In this document: piece after piece, positions 50,186 through 58,415 of the stretch
How positions within the stretch are numbered: the stretch's first letter is position 1
Layout: each line of letters starts with the position of its first letter
Assembly: GCA_049275655.1 (NCBI GenBank)
Contig: JBASUY010000042.1
Coordinates: forward strand, 56,106-120,105
Direction: 5' to 3'
DNA length: 64,000 nucleotides
From: Sherwoodlollariibacterium sp049275655
GTDB lineage: Bacteria; Omnitrophota; Gorgyraeia; Gygaellales; Profunditerraquicolaceae
Program-made: the position numbers and the translations under genes
Notes under the pieces: generated by a model
Databases searched by the model: none
What the model saw: the letters and a program-made list of their open reading frames with translations, nothing else
What the model was told of the DNA's origin: nothing

Positions 50186-50863
50186 ATGTTTATTAAAAGA
50201 AGGATATTTTTATTTATCTTTTTATTAATATTACCTATTTTTTATATCTTAGGATGTTCTACAACGCCGAATATCTATCCTGCTTTACAACCGCCTATCT
50301 TAGATTCTCCTGGAGTTTATCATACGGTCACTAAGGGGCAGACCCTTTGGGGCATATCTAAACAATATGGGGTAGATTTAGAGTTATTGACCAAGATAAA
50401 CCGAATTTTAGATAATAGGTCTATTGAGATAGGGCAGAAGATTTTTATCCCGGATAAGCTAAGAGATAAAAAATTAGAGCATGCATATAGCCAAGGGGAT
50501 GATTTTATCTGGCCGGTTAAGGGAAGGATAATATGCCCTTTTGGCCAAACTTTTAGGAATAGGGTTAACAAAGGTTTAATTTTAGCTCCCTATGAGAGTA
50601 GCGATGTTTTAGTTTCTCGTTCAGGGAGGGTTGTTTTCTTAGGCGAGAATTTTGCCGGTTTAGGTACGACTCTAATTATAGATCACGCTGACGGTTTCTT
50701 TACTGTTTATGGGGTAAACTCTGATATTTTTGTTAAACTGGGAGAGAGTGTTAAGCGGGGCACAGTTATAAGCCGCATCTCGCTTTCGGGGAAGAATACT
50801 TATCTTCATTTTGAAATAAGGAAGGGCCAAGTTCCTCAAAACCCAACATTTTATCTGTCATGA
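50186..50863 (+). CDS. NlpD-like lipoprotein with LysM and degenerate M23 domain
   Basis: A 225-residue lipoprotein. A signal peptide ends in the lipobox LGC with C24. A LysM domain (about 45-88) begins HTVTKGQTLWGISKQYG. The C-terminal LytM/M23 domain (about 110-225) has lost most zinc ligands: NKGLILAP replaces HxGxD, TVYGVNS replaces the YAH segment, and only the His in YLHFEIRKG remains. Such proteins activate amidases instead of cutting peptidoglycan themselves. It overlaps the next gene by 4 bases. Confidence 0.87.
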   Translation: MFIKRRIFLFIFLLILPIFYILGCSTTPNIYPALQPPILDSPGVYHTVTKGQTLWGISKQYGVDLELLTKINRILDNRSIEIGQKIFIPDKLRDKKLEHAYSQGDDFIWPVKGRIICPFGQTFRNRVNKGLILAPYESSDVLVSRSGRVVFLGENFAGLGTTLIIDHADGFFTVYGVNSDIFVKLGESVKRGTVISRISLSGKNTYLHFEIRKGQVPQNPTFYLS

Positions 50864-52452
50864 GTAAAAATAATTTTTTTGGGCGTCAGGCACAATTAGA
50901 GTTATTAAATAAGCGTGTTAGCGGGCTTAAAGATAATTACCGCCAGAATATAGCTATAATTGGAGATGAGCTGGTCGGGAAAACCTCCTTAATTTTTAAA
51001 TTCATAGAGGATTTTCATGATAACCAAATCCTGACTCTTTTTATTGATACCCGTATTGAGTCTGTGGAGATTTTTTCAAAAAGGTTTATCGGCGTATTGC
51101 TTTATAATTTTTTAAGTAATAGCGGTTTAATTCTAAAAGAGGATTTGGATTTTCTCATTGACAGGTCCTTAAGCTATATCCCCAAAACAACAGAAAAGAT
51201 AAAATCTATACTAAACAATTTATCTAAGAGAAAAACCTCCGGGATATTCCCCGAACTTATCTCTCTATGCGAGAGCCTTTATCAGGAGACGGGCAAATCA
51301 TCGGTAATCATTTTTGATGAGTTTCATAATTTAGAGCTCTTAGGCTTTAAAAATTTCTATAAAGACTGGTCAAAGATTTTAGTCTCCAACAAGAATATTA
51401 TGTTTATTATTATCAGTTCTTTAAAATTTAAAGCCAGTGAGATACTTTCTAAGGGGCTCTCATTACTTTTTGGGAACTTTGAGGTTATTACTATTGAGCC
51501 TTTTGATACAAGGACAAGTATGGAGTATTTAAACTTACGCCTTAAAGACCAAGATACACCTTTGCCCTTGAAGGAATTTATAATACATTTTACCGGTGGA
51601 TATCCGATGTATATGGATATTATTTCTGATTCGCTTATTACTAAAAAAGATTCTACCTTTCCTGAGCTTTTAGAGGATATACTTTTTGCTACCTCAGGAG
51701 CCCTAAACCAGCGTTTTGTTAATTATTTAAAACGTTTTGATAAACGCCCTTCAGGCAACGATAGCATTAATATGCTTTATCTTATCTCAAGCGGTAGGAA
51801 TAAACTAAAAGAATTAGCGCATATATTACGCAAGAAGAAGAGCGAGGTTAATCTAATGGTTACGCGGTTATTGGAGTTAGATACCATTACTCGTAGCGGA
51901 GATTTTCTGCGGATTAATGACCGTGTTTTTAGTTTTTGGTTAAAATTCGTTTATCAAGAAAAACTTAACTCTTTGACTTTTGACGCAAAAAACCAAAAGG
52001 CACGGTTTCGTGACCAGATAGATGCTATGGTTCAGGAGTTTACGCTTATTTCTCAAAAAACGCTGATGGAGAGGATGAATGATTTATTCAGGCTCTTTGA
52101 AGATGAAATTTTACAGATAGAAAAAAAGAAGATAAGGTTGAATCATTTCCGTGAGATAAAGCCGTTGGAGTTTAAAGGGGATGCTCTTAGAAAAGGCTTA
52201 ATCGGCCGTTCTGACCAATCTCTCTGGATAGTAGCAGTTAAAGCCAAAAGCCTTAAAGAAGAAGATATAATTGCATTTTCCAAAGAGTGTAGGAAATACA
52301 GGCATAAGCAGCAAAGAAAGGTAATTGTCACCTTAGATGATATAGATGCAAACACAAGATTAAGGGCGATGGAAGAGAAGGTTTGGGCGTGGGATATTGA
52401 TAAACTAAATTATTTCTTTGACCTTTATTCAAGGCCTAGGGTAATATCATGA
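50860..52452 (+). CDS. AAA ATPase of the archaeal ATPase (STAND-like) type
   Basis: A 530-residue protein. It has an N-terminal NTPase with Walker A GDELVGKT (35-42) and Walker B VIIFDE (149-154). A winged-helix region (about 300-360) with LKELAHILRKKKSEVNLMVT follows, then a C-terminal domain of about 150 residues. The architecture recalls ATPase_2/DUF234 proteins, whose C-terminal domain is nuclease-like; here WIVAVKAK has no acidic residue before the lysine, so activity is doubtful. Function is unknown. Coupled to its neighbours by 4-base overlaps. Confidence 0.75.
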   Translation: MSKNNFFGRQAQLELLNKRVSGLKDNYRQNIAIIGDELVGKTSLIFKFIEDFHDNQILTLFIDTRIESVEIFSKRFIGVLLYNFLSNSGLILKEDLDFLIDRSLSYIPKTTEKIKSILNNLSKRKTSGIFPELISLCESLYQETGKSSVIIFDEFHNLELLGFKNFYKDWSKILVSNKNIMFIIISSLKFKASEILSKGLSLLFGNFEVITIEPFDTRTSMEYLNLRLKDQDTPLPLKEFIIHFTGGYPMYMDIISDSLITKKDSTFPELLEDILFATSGALNQRFVNYLKRFDKRPSGNDSINMLYLISSGRNKLKELAHILRKKKSEVNLMVTRLLELDTITRSGDFLRINDRVFSFWLKFVYQEKLNSLTFDAKNQKARFRDQIDAMVQEFTLISQKTLMERMNDLFRLFEDEILQIEKKKIRLNHFREIKPLEFKGDALRKGLIGRSDQSLWIVAVKAKSLKEEDIIAFSKECRKYRHKQQRKVIVTLDDIDANTRLRAMEEKVWAWDIDKLNYFFDLYSRPRVIS

Positions 52453-52946
52453 AGATAGTTGTTGTTTCGGATACCCATATTTGCGGTGAGATTAAAGATT
52501 TCCCTGGAAATTTACTTGACGATATAAAGAGTGCTGATTTAGTTATACATACAGGAGATTTTACAGAAGTTGAATGTTTTCAAAGCCTAAAAGCCCTTGC
52601 TAAAGACCTCCAGGCTGTGCACGGGAATATGGATTCCGAAGAATTAAAGAAAAGGCTCCCAGCAAAGAGCCTTTTTAATGTAGGCGGGTATAAGATTGCA
52701 ATTACCCATGGCAGTGGAGCGCCTCTTAATATAATCTCTGTATTAAGTAATGCCTTTAAAGCAGATAACCCCGATATTATTATCTTTGGGCATACCCATA
52801 CGGCTTTTAATAAAAAGATAAACGATACCCTTTATTTTAACCCCGGGTCTCTCTTTGATAGATTTTATGCTGAGTTTAATTCCTACGGGATCATTGAGAT
52901 TAACGGGGGTATTAATGCAAGAATAGTAAAAATTAATAATGCATAG
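52449..52946 (+). CDS. YfcE/MJ0936-type metallophosphoesterase
   Basis: A 165-residue calcineurin-like phosphoesterase. The metal-site motifs occur in order: VVSDTHI, HTGDF, VHGNMD, THGSG and FGHTHTA, followed by NPGSL. Proteins of this size usually cleave phosphodiesters; the natural substrate is not known. It begins within the stop of the AAA ATPase gene and overlaps the dGTPase-like gene by 8 bases. Confidence 0.9.
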   Translation: MKIVVVSDTHICGEIKDFPGNLLDDIKSADLVIHTGDFTEVECFQSLKALAKDLQAVHGNMDSEELKKRLPAKSLFNVGGYKIAITHGSGAPLNIISVLSNAFKADNPDIIIFGHTHTAFNKKINDTLYFNPGSLFDRFYAEFNSYGIIEINGGINARIVKINNA

Positions 52947-54090
52947 AAAAAAAAGAACAAATAAGTCCGAAGAACTTCTTGCTGTGTATGCTATGAGAAG
53001 CTCAGAAAGTAAAGGGAGAGTTTATCCTGAAGCAGAGCATTCTTACCGCTCCTGTTATCAGCGTGACCGGGATAGGATAATACACTCAGCGGCCTTTAGA
53101 AGGCTGGAATACAAAACTCAGGTTTTTGTCAATCATGAAGGGGACTATTACCGGACACGCTTAACTCATACGTTAGAGGTATCGCAAATTGCCCGGACAA
53201 TAGCCTCTGCTTTACGCCTTAATTCAGATTTAACAGAAGCAATATCATTAGCCCATGACGTAGGGCATACTGCTTTTGGGCATTCAGGGGAAGAAGCGCT
53301 TAATGAGCTTATGCTTAAAGAAGGTGGGTTTAATCATAATGCTCACGGTTTAAGGGTAGTTGATTACCTTGAAGAGAGATATCCTCATTTTCCGGGGTTA
53401 AACCTTACTTGGGAGGTAAGGGAGGGGATTATAAAGCACTCTACCTTATTTGATGTTGCAGGTAAAGTAAAAGAGTTTGCTAAGTTTCCTTCTTCAAGCC
53501 TGGAAGCTCAGGTAGTTGATATTGCCGATGAGATAGCCTATGATAATCATGACCTTGATGATGGGCTGGCTTCAGGATTAATAGTAGAATCTGATTTATT
53601 AAAGATAGGTCTATGGAGAGATATAGATAAGAGGATATCTAAAGAATACGGTAATATCCCGTCCATTAAAAAAAGATACCTTATCATACGCTCGCTTATT
53701 GATTTGCAGGTTACCGATTTAATTAAAGAGACAGAGAAGAATATACTTTTATTAAAGCCGGTTAACTCTGATAGCATAAGAAGGTTAAATAAAAAGGTGG
53801 TTACCTTTAGTAGCAATATGTTAAAATTAAGGGTGCCCTTGAAGGACTTTCTTTTGAATCGGCTTTATCATCATTTTCGCGTAGTGCGCATGAGCATTAA
53901 GGCAAAGCGCTTCATACAAGAGTTATTTAAAGTTTATCTAAAAAATCCTAAGCAGTTGCCTTTGGATATACAAGAAAGGATAGCTAAGGACGGGGCAAAG
54001 AGGGCAGTATGCGATTATATTGCCGCAATGACGGATAGGTATGCCTTAGATGAATACAAAAAACTATTTACCCCCTACGAAGCGGTATAA
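52939..54090 (+). CDS. dgt: dGTPase-like HD-domain triphosphohydrolase
   Basis: A 383-residue HD protein of the deoxyguanosine triphosphate triphosphohydrolase family (type 2 subfamily). RIIHSAAFRRLEYKTQVF is the signature; the metal ligands are in RLTHTLEVSQIA, LAHDVGHTAFGHSGE and DIADEIAYDNHDLDDGL. It hydrolyses dNTPs to nucleosides plus triphosphate. In some bacteria relatives limit phage replication by depleting dNTPs, but nothing nearby suggests a defence context. Confidence 0.93.
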   Translation: MHRKKRTNKSEELLAVYAMRSSESKGRVYPEAEHSYRSCYQRDRDRIIHSAAFRRLEYKTQVFVNHEGDYYRTRLTHTLEVSQIARTIASALRLNSDLTEAISLAHDVGHTAFGHSGEEALNELMLKEGGFNHNAHGLRVVDYLEERYPHFPGLNLTWEVREGIIKHSTLFDVAGKVKEFAKFPSSSLEAQVVDIADEIAYDNHDLDDGLASGLIVESDLLKIGLWRDIDKRISKEYGNIPSIKKRYLIIRSLIDLQVTDLIKETEKNILLLKPVNSDSIRRLNKKVVTFSSNMLKLRVPLKDFLLNRLYHHFRVVRMSIKAKRFIQELFKVYLKNPKQLPLDIQERIAKDGAKRAVCDYIAAMTDRYALDEYKKLFTPYEAV

Positions 54091-55105
54091 GATATTAGTA
54101 TCCTCTATACACGCTATTTATAGGCTGATTAATTCTACCTATGACCTAAAAGATTTAGTCGGTAGGTTAACAAAGCTGGTTGCCCAGATATTAAACTCTG
54201 ACTACTGTATGATTACTCTCTTGGATGCAACAAAAAAGTATTCTATCTTAAGGTCTTCTATCAATAATAAGCGCCGATTCATTACCGATAAAAAAAATAA
54301 GATTACCGATAGGATAGAAAAAAGGATACTTAAAAACAGTTCGGTTGTAAGGAGGCCTAATTTAATTGCTGCTCCCTTGATATCGGATGACCTTATAGGC
54401 GTAATTGTCGTAAGGCGTTTTAAAAATAAAACACCTTTTGAGAAATTTGACCAAGATTTACTATTAACCTCCGTAGAGCAATCTATAACCGGTATTAAAA
54501 ACTTGCAACTTTATGAAGAGCAGCAGAGAATAGTCTTTGGGAGTGTTAAGTCGCTGGTAACCCTTTTGGATACAAGGATTCCTAATGAATATACCCACTC
54601 TCCTTATTTTAGCCGCTTAGTCGTTGCCATAGGAAATGAGCTTCGCTTAGATGAAAAACAAATACAGAGTTTAAGGTATGCTAGTTTTCTTCACGATACC
54701 GGGAAGGTTGACATACCCTTGGAGATACTTACTAAAACCACCAAGCTTACTAAGCAAGAGTATAATATAATTAAAAAACATCCCCTTAAAGGGGCGCAGA
54801 TATTAAGGCCCTTGCAGATATTAAAACCGGTTATCCCGATTATTATGCACCACCATGAAAGATACGATGGGACGGGATACCCTTCAAGGCTTAAAAAAAG
54901 GCAGATACCCGAAGGCGCGCGCATTATGGCAGTTGCCGATGCTTTTGAAGCGATGGTTTATGGCAGGCCCTACCGCGAAAGAAAGGATATAGATTCTGCG
55001 ATAAAAGAGATACGCAAGAAAAGCGGCACTCAATTTGACCCTAAAGTAGTAGAAGCCTTCCTTAGGGTTATAAAAAAATTCAATACAAAGGTTTATACTA
55101 GGTAA
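54050..55105 (+). CDS. GAF plus HD-GYP protein with altered first motif
   Basis: A 351-residue protein with an N-terminal GAF-like domain (about 15-160) and a C-terminal HD-GYP domain. LHDTGKVDIPLEIL, HPLKGAQIL, HHHERYDGTGYP and AVADAFEAM are intact. The first helix, normally YTxGHSxRV, reads YTHSPYFSRL, so the first conserved histidine is lost or shifted. It may still be a c-di-GMP phosphodiesterase with a changed metal centre, or a regulatory relative. It overlaps dgt by 41 bases. Confidence 0.85.
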   Translation: MNTKNYLPPTKRYKILVSSIHAIYRLINSTYDLKDLVGRLTKLVAQILNSDYCMITLLDATKKYSILRSSINNKRRFITDKKNKITDRIEKRILKNSSVVRRPNLIAAPLISDDLIGVIVVRRFKNKTPFEKFDQDLLLTSVEQSITGIKNLQLYEEQQRIVFGSVKSLVTLLDTRIPNEYTHSPYFSRLVVAIGNELRLDEKQIQSLRYASFLHDTGKVDIPLEILTKTTKLTKQEYNIIKKHPLKGAQILRPLQILKPVIPIIMHHHERYDGTGYPSRLKKRQIPEGARIMAVADAFEAMVYGRPYRERKDIDSAIKEIRKKSGTQFDPKVVEAFLRVIKKFNTKVYTR

Positions 55106-55119
55106 ATTAAGGGCAGGTT

Positions 55120-55671
55120 ATGAACGAGAAATCTCAGGATCAACTAGAGCTCTTTTCAGATTCAACTGAAAAACAAAAATCTTCTTATAGAAAGGATAAT
55201 CTAAGGCGTAATTCCAGAAATATTTACAGCTATGAAAGGGCGATACTTATTCTTATTGCCTTGATGGTAGTATCAATAATTGCCTTTTCTTTAGGCGTTA
55301 AAAAGGGTAGGAGCTTGCAGGTAGTTACTCTAGAAAAATCCCCCATAGAATACCCTAAAGAAGTAGGGGGGGCATCTTTTGTCACTGAAGAGTCCCTTAA
55401 AGAGTCCCTTAAAGAGCCGGCTAAAGAGGAATTAACCTTTGATATTCCTTCTAAAGAGGCTTATACTATACAGGTGGCGAGCTTTAAGACTCTTTCTAAT
55501 ACTAAAAGGGAGGCAGAGTTATTAAAGCAAAGGGGTTATGATTCTACAGTTATTAATAAGGGGAAACATATTATTTTATGCGTAGGTAATCTTTCTAATA
55601 AAAAAGAGGCGCAGGCTTTATTGTCAGAGTTAAGAAGATATTATAAAGATTGCCTTATAAGGAGGTTATAA
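55120..55671 (+). CDS. SPOR-domain membrane protein
   Basis: A 183-residue bitopic protein: a charged cytoplasmic N terminus, one transmembrane helix (about 46-66, ILILIALMVVSIIAFSLG), a periplasmic linker with repeated ESLKE units and a C-terminal SPOR domain (YTIQVASFKTLSNTKREAEL). SPOR domains bind denuded glycan strands at the division septum, so a role in division or septal murein is likely. The stop is inside the ribosome binding region of the next gene. Confidence 0.87.
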   Translation: MNEKSQDQLELFSDSTEKQKSSYRKDNLRRNSRNIYSYERAILILIALMVVSIIAFSLGVKKGRSLQVVTLEKSPIEYPKEVGGASFVTEESLKESLKEPAKEELTFDIPSKEAYTIQVASFKTLSNTKREAELLKQRGYDSTVINKGKHIILCVGNLSNKKEAQALLSELRRYYKDCLIRRL

Positions 55672-55673
55672 AG

Positions 55674-55919
55674 ATGTCTATACACCCGTCATTGGCAGTA
55701 GCTGAAAAAGATAAGAAACAAAGGTCAGTATTAAAACGTAGCGAACGGATTAGGGCGATGATTGATAAGGGCAACTGGAAAGAGGGGGATAAGGTCTATG
55801 GGTTGCCTAAACTTAAAACAGTAAGGATTAAAATTAAGAAAGAAAAGTCTGGGAAGGCCCAAGTAGCCTCTGCAAAAGGAGCATCTGCCGAGGCAGCCGC
55901 TGAAACAAAGAGTAAATAA
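55674..55919 (+). CDS. PVC-type small basic protein (TIGR04137-like)
   Basis: An 81-residue basic protein. I chose ATG 55674, which has AAGGAGG at the right distance; an in-frame upstream ATG would overlap the SPOR gene. MSIHPSLAVAEKDKKQRSVL, then KRSERIRAMI and VYGLPKLKTVRIKIKK match a small basic protein family I recall from Planctomycetes and Verrucomicrobia. The C-terminal tail is Ala/Lys-rich and low-complexity. Function is unknown; the high basicity and abundance of Lys suggest nucleic acid binding. Confidence 0.8.
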   Translation: MSIHPSLAVAEKDKKQRSVLKRSERIRAMIDKGNWKEGDKVYGLPKLKTVRIKIKKEKSGKAQVASAKGASAEAAAETKSK

Positions 55920-55922
55920 AGA

Positions 55923-57014
55923 GTGCGTATTATCAAATTAAAGCTTAAAAAAAATTCCTACGATATTCTCACCGGTATAAAGATACTCCCTTTATTGGGG
56001 CGTTTTCTTAACCGTCTTAAAATCGGTAGGGATGCTTATATTATTACCAATAACCGCATTAAAAAACTTTACGGCAACCTAGTTGCTAAAAGTTTAAAGA
56101 GTGCTAGTTTTAATTTTGTATTTAAGACTGTTCCCGATACAGAAAAGGCAAAAGATATAAAGGTTGCTACTTCTTTGATTAAAGATTTGGCTAAGTTTGA
56201 CCTTAAGAGAAAGCCCTTCATAATTGCCTTAGGAGGGGGGGTTATTGGGGATTTAAGCGGGTTTGTCGCTTCTATTTATAAAAGAGGGATACCTTATATC
56301 CAGGTTCCAACTACTTTATTAGCTCAGGTAGATTCTGCTATAGGGGGAAAGACTGCCATAGATTTAAAAGAGGGGAAGAATTTAGTTGGGGCGTTTTACC
56401 AACCTAAAATGGTTTTAAGCGATGTGTCCTGCCTTACAACTTTAACTAAGAAAGATATTAAAAGCGGATTAGCAGAGGTGATAAAATACGGGCTGATTAA
56501 GGACAGTAGGTTATTTGTTTATTTAGAGAAGAACTATAAAAAGATAATCAACCTAAATAAGCCTTCTTTAGAATATATAGTTAACTCTTGCTCAAGGATA
56601 AAAGCTATGGTTGTCTCTTCTGATGAAAAGGAGGAGAAAGGGATACGTACTATATTAAACTTTGGGCATACCATAGGCCATGCTATTGAGGCGGCATCAG
56701 GTTTTAAGGGGTACACGCACGGGGAGGCGATAGCTTTAGGGATGCTTGTTTCGCTTAGGATAAGCGTTGAGCTTAAGCTTATAGGCGAGGAGGAATTTGA
56801 AAGGGTAGAGTCATTGGTTAGGAATATCGGTTTGCCGGTGAAAATAGAAGGCGTATCTTTAAATAGTATCCTAAGAAAACATTATCACGATAAGAAGTTT
56901 AGCGGTAAATCTAATAAATTCGTCCTCTTGTCTAAATTAGGCAGAGTAAAAATAATTAATAACCTTCCTCTTGAGATTATACGTTCTGCTATTAGGGATA
57001 GGATTTATCTTTAA
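55923..57014 (+). CDS. aroB: 3-dehydroquinate synthase
   Basis: Second step of the shikimate pathway; NAD- and metal-dependent, 363 residues, starting at GTG. ALGGGVIGDLSGFVASIYKR, QVPTTLLAQVDSAIGGKTAI, GLAEVIKYGLIKD and FGHTIGHAIEAASG are the family signatures, with the metal His and Glu residues present. Its stop codon shares the TTAA palindrome at 57011-57014 with the stop of the convergent gspB. Confidence 0.96.
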   Translation: MRIIKLKLKKNSYDILTGIKILPLLGRFLNRLKIGRDAYIITNNRIKKLYGNLVAKSLKSASFNFVFKTVPDTEKAKDIKVATSLIKDLAKFDLKRKPFIIALGGGVIGDLSGFVASIYKRGIPYIQVPTTLLAQVDSAIGGKTAIDLKEGKNLVGAFYQPKMVLSDVSCLTTLTKKDIKSGLAEVIKYGLIKDSRLFVYLEKNYKKIINLNKPSLEYIVNSCSRIKAMVVSSDEKEEKGIRTILNFGHTIGHAIEAASGFKGYTHGEAIALGMLVSLRISVELKLIGEEEFERVESLVRNIGLPVKIEGVSLNSILRKHYHDKKFSGKSNKFVLLSKLGRVKIINNLPLEIIRSAIRDRIYL

Positions 57015-57490
57015 CGAGAAGAATTAAGCAAGGTAATTACCTTTCCTTCAAAATCTAAAGACACCTTTTCTAAATTTATCTCTTTTACCTTTGCGTTTTG
57101 TATGGTGTCTCCGGGTTTAACTACCCTGTTATTAATTAAGGCATACCTTTCGTTGCCTTGGAAATATACCCCGTTTAATGTTAATTCAGGCTCTAGGGGC
57201 TCTTCTATAAGGGTGGGTTCTTCTATCTTATCTTGGGGGGTAATTTCCACAGTTGGCTCTATTGTTATAGGTTCAGGGATTAAAGAAGGTTGTGCTGCTT
57301 TAGAAATTTTAACTATATGTATAATAGTTTTTGCTATAAATACTAACGATAAAAGAATAAGGATTAATACAAGCAGAGGGTTTGGTTTTTTAATTTCAGG
57401 TTTTTTTGTAAAAGTAGAATTAGCCTGTTGGTTATTGGAGTTACTTGTATTTTTTTCTACTTTTTTTAAGGCATCATAAATTATGCTCAA
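57011..57490 (-). CDS. gspB: GspB-like type II secretion protein
   Basis: A 159-residue bitopic protein. MSIIYDALKKVEKN is the short cytoplasmic start typical of GspB/PulB/ExeB. A transmembrane helix (38-60), a Pro/Glu-rich linker and a C-terminal periplasmic domain with GVYFQGNERYALINNRVVKP follow. In other bacteria it works with GspA to insert the secretin through peptidoglycan. It overlaps gspA by 4 bases on the - strand and converges on aroB. Confidence 0.85.
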   Translation of the reverse strand: MSIIYDALKKVEKNTSNSNNQQANSTFTKKPEIKKPNPLLVLILILLSLVFIAKTIIHIVKISKAAQPSLIPEPITIEPTVEITPQDKIEEPTLIEEPLEPELTLNGVYFQGNERYALINNRVVKPGDTIQNAKVKEINLEKVSLDFEGKVITLLNSSR

Positions 57491-58311
57491 ATTTTTCCTC
57501 CTATTGCATAACTATCCAGTTCTTCAAGGCACTTGTTGATTATATTCCGGTCTATATTTTTGGATCCTGCAGTAAATCCTGCCAGTAAGGCCCTATCGCA
57601 AATCATATTTATTAATCGCGGTGTTCCCGAAGAAAAATTACTAATTCCTTCAATAGCCTCAATAGAAAACTCTATTCCTCCAGCTAAGCCGGCGACATTC
57701 AGCCTATGTTCAATATAATCTGCTATCTCTCTGTGTTCAAGGGGGAGGATATGATATCTAACCATAACCCTTTGCCTTAGTTGCCTTAGCTCATATAGAT
57801 TTAGCCGTGCATTAAGTTCAGGTTGGCCTACGAGTATTACTTGGAGGAGTTTTTCTTTTTCCGTTTCAATATTAGAAAGAAGCCGTATTTGCTCTAAGAG
57901 CCCGGGTTTTAAGTTTTGTGCTTCATCTATAATTAATACAACATTATTCTTTAAAGATGATTCCTGCAGGAGAAATTCATTTAGCTGAGAGACCATCCCT
58001 AGCTTACTCTTTCCTAAGGGTAAAATTCCAAAGTCAGTTACTACAGATTCTAAGAGTTGTGTTTCTGAGAAGCGCGGATTTAATATAAAAGCAGTTTTTA
58101 CATTTTTTCCAAGCTCGCCTAGGAAGAATCTACAGAGGGTGGTCTTACCGGTACCTATCTCTCCGGTTAAAACTATAATTCCTTTTCTCTCTGAGACTCC
58201 ATAATGCAGGTGGGCTAAGGCTTCTTTATGCTTGCTACTGAGGTAAAAGAAGGCCGGGTCGGATGTAACATTAAAGGGGCGTTCTTTTAAACCGTAAAAT
58301 TTACAATACAT
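57487..58311 (-). CDS. gspA: GspA/ExeA-like AAA ATPase
   Basis: A 274-residue ATPase. It begins FYGLKERPFNVTSDPAFFYL, the ExeA/GspA signature. Walker A GEIGTGKTT is at 50-58 and Walker B in VVLIIDEAQNL, followed by the arginine-rich LRQLRQRVMVRYHI. It has the cytoplasmic part only; the periplasmic peptidoglycan-binding domain of full-length ExeA is absent, so GspB may provide the membrane anchor. It has a consensus promoter in the divergent intergenic region. Confidence 0.9.
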   Translation of the reverse strand: MYCKFYGLKERPFNVTSDPAFFYLSSKHKEALAHLHYGVSERKGIIVLTGEIGTGKTTLCRFFLGELGKNVKTAFILNPRFSETQLLESVVTDFGILPLGKSKLGMVSQLNEFLLQESSLKNNVVLIIDEAQNLKPGLLEQIRLLSNIETEKEKLLQVILVGQPELNARLNLYELRQLRQRVMVRYHILPLEHREIADYIEHRLNVAGLAGGIEFSIEAIEGISNFSSGTPRLINMICDRALLAGFTAGSKNIDRNIINKCLEELDSYAIGGKI

Positions 58312-58332
58312 CTATTCTCCTTCTGCTTAATT

Positions 58333-58360
58333 ATTATAACAAAAGGAGGGAGGATGTCAA
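58333..58360 (-). promoter_or_regulatory. Consensus promoter for gspA-gspB
   Basis: On the - strand, perfect TTGACA (58360-58355) and perfect TATAAT (58338-58333) with a 16-base spacer. The gspA start codon lies about 22 bases downstream. The -35 element is one arm of an inverted repeat shared with the divergent promoter. Confidence 0.85.
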
Positions 58361-58392
58361 TTATTTGCTAAGAAAGAGATAATTAATTGACA
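58355..58392. repeat. Inverted repeat joining two divergent -35 elements
   Basis: TGTCAATTA (58355-58363) and TAATTGACA (58384-58392) are exact reverse complements separated by 20 bases. Each contains the -35 hexamer of one of the divergent promoters, so symmetry may simply come from the promoters. A shared operator is possible but not shown. Confidence 0.6.
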
Positions 58393-58415
58393 TGAAGGTT
58401 GATATATGTTATTAT
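58387..58415 (+). promoter_or_regulatory. Promoter overlapping the annotated start of the PilZ gene
   Basis: TTGACA (58387-58392), a 17-base spacer and TATTAT (58410-58415, five of six) would start transcription near 58422. The ATG at 58392 overlaps the -35 element, so it cannot be on this transcript. This bears on the choice of start for the PilZ protein. Confidence 0.65.

Noticed and set aside
52939..54090. dGTPase-like gene plus AAA ATPase as an antiphage island
   Set aside because: Neighbours are septal, phosphoesterase and signalling genes; no toxin, sensor or nuclease partner with intact motifs is present.
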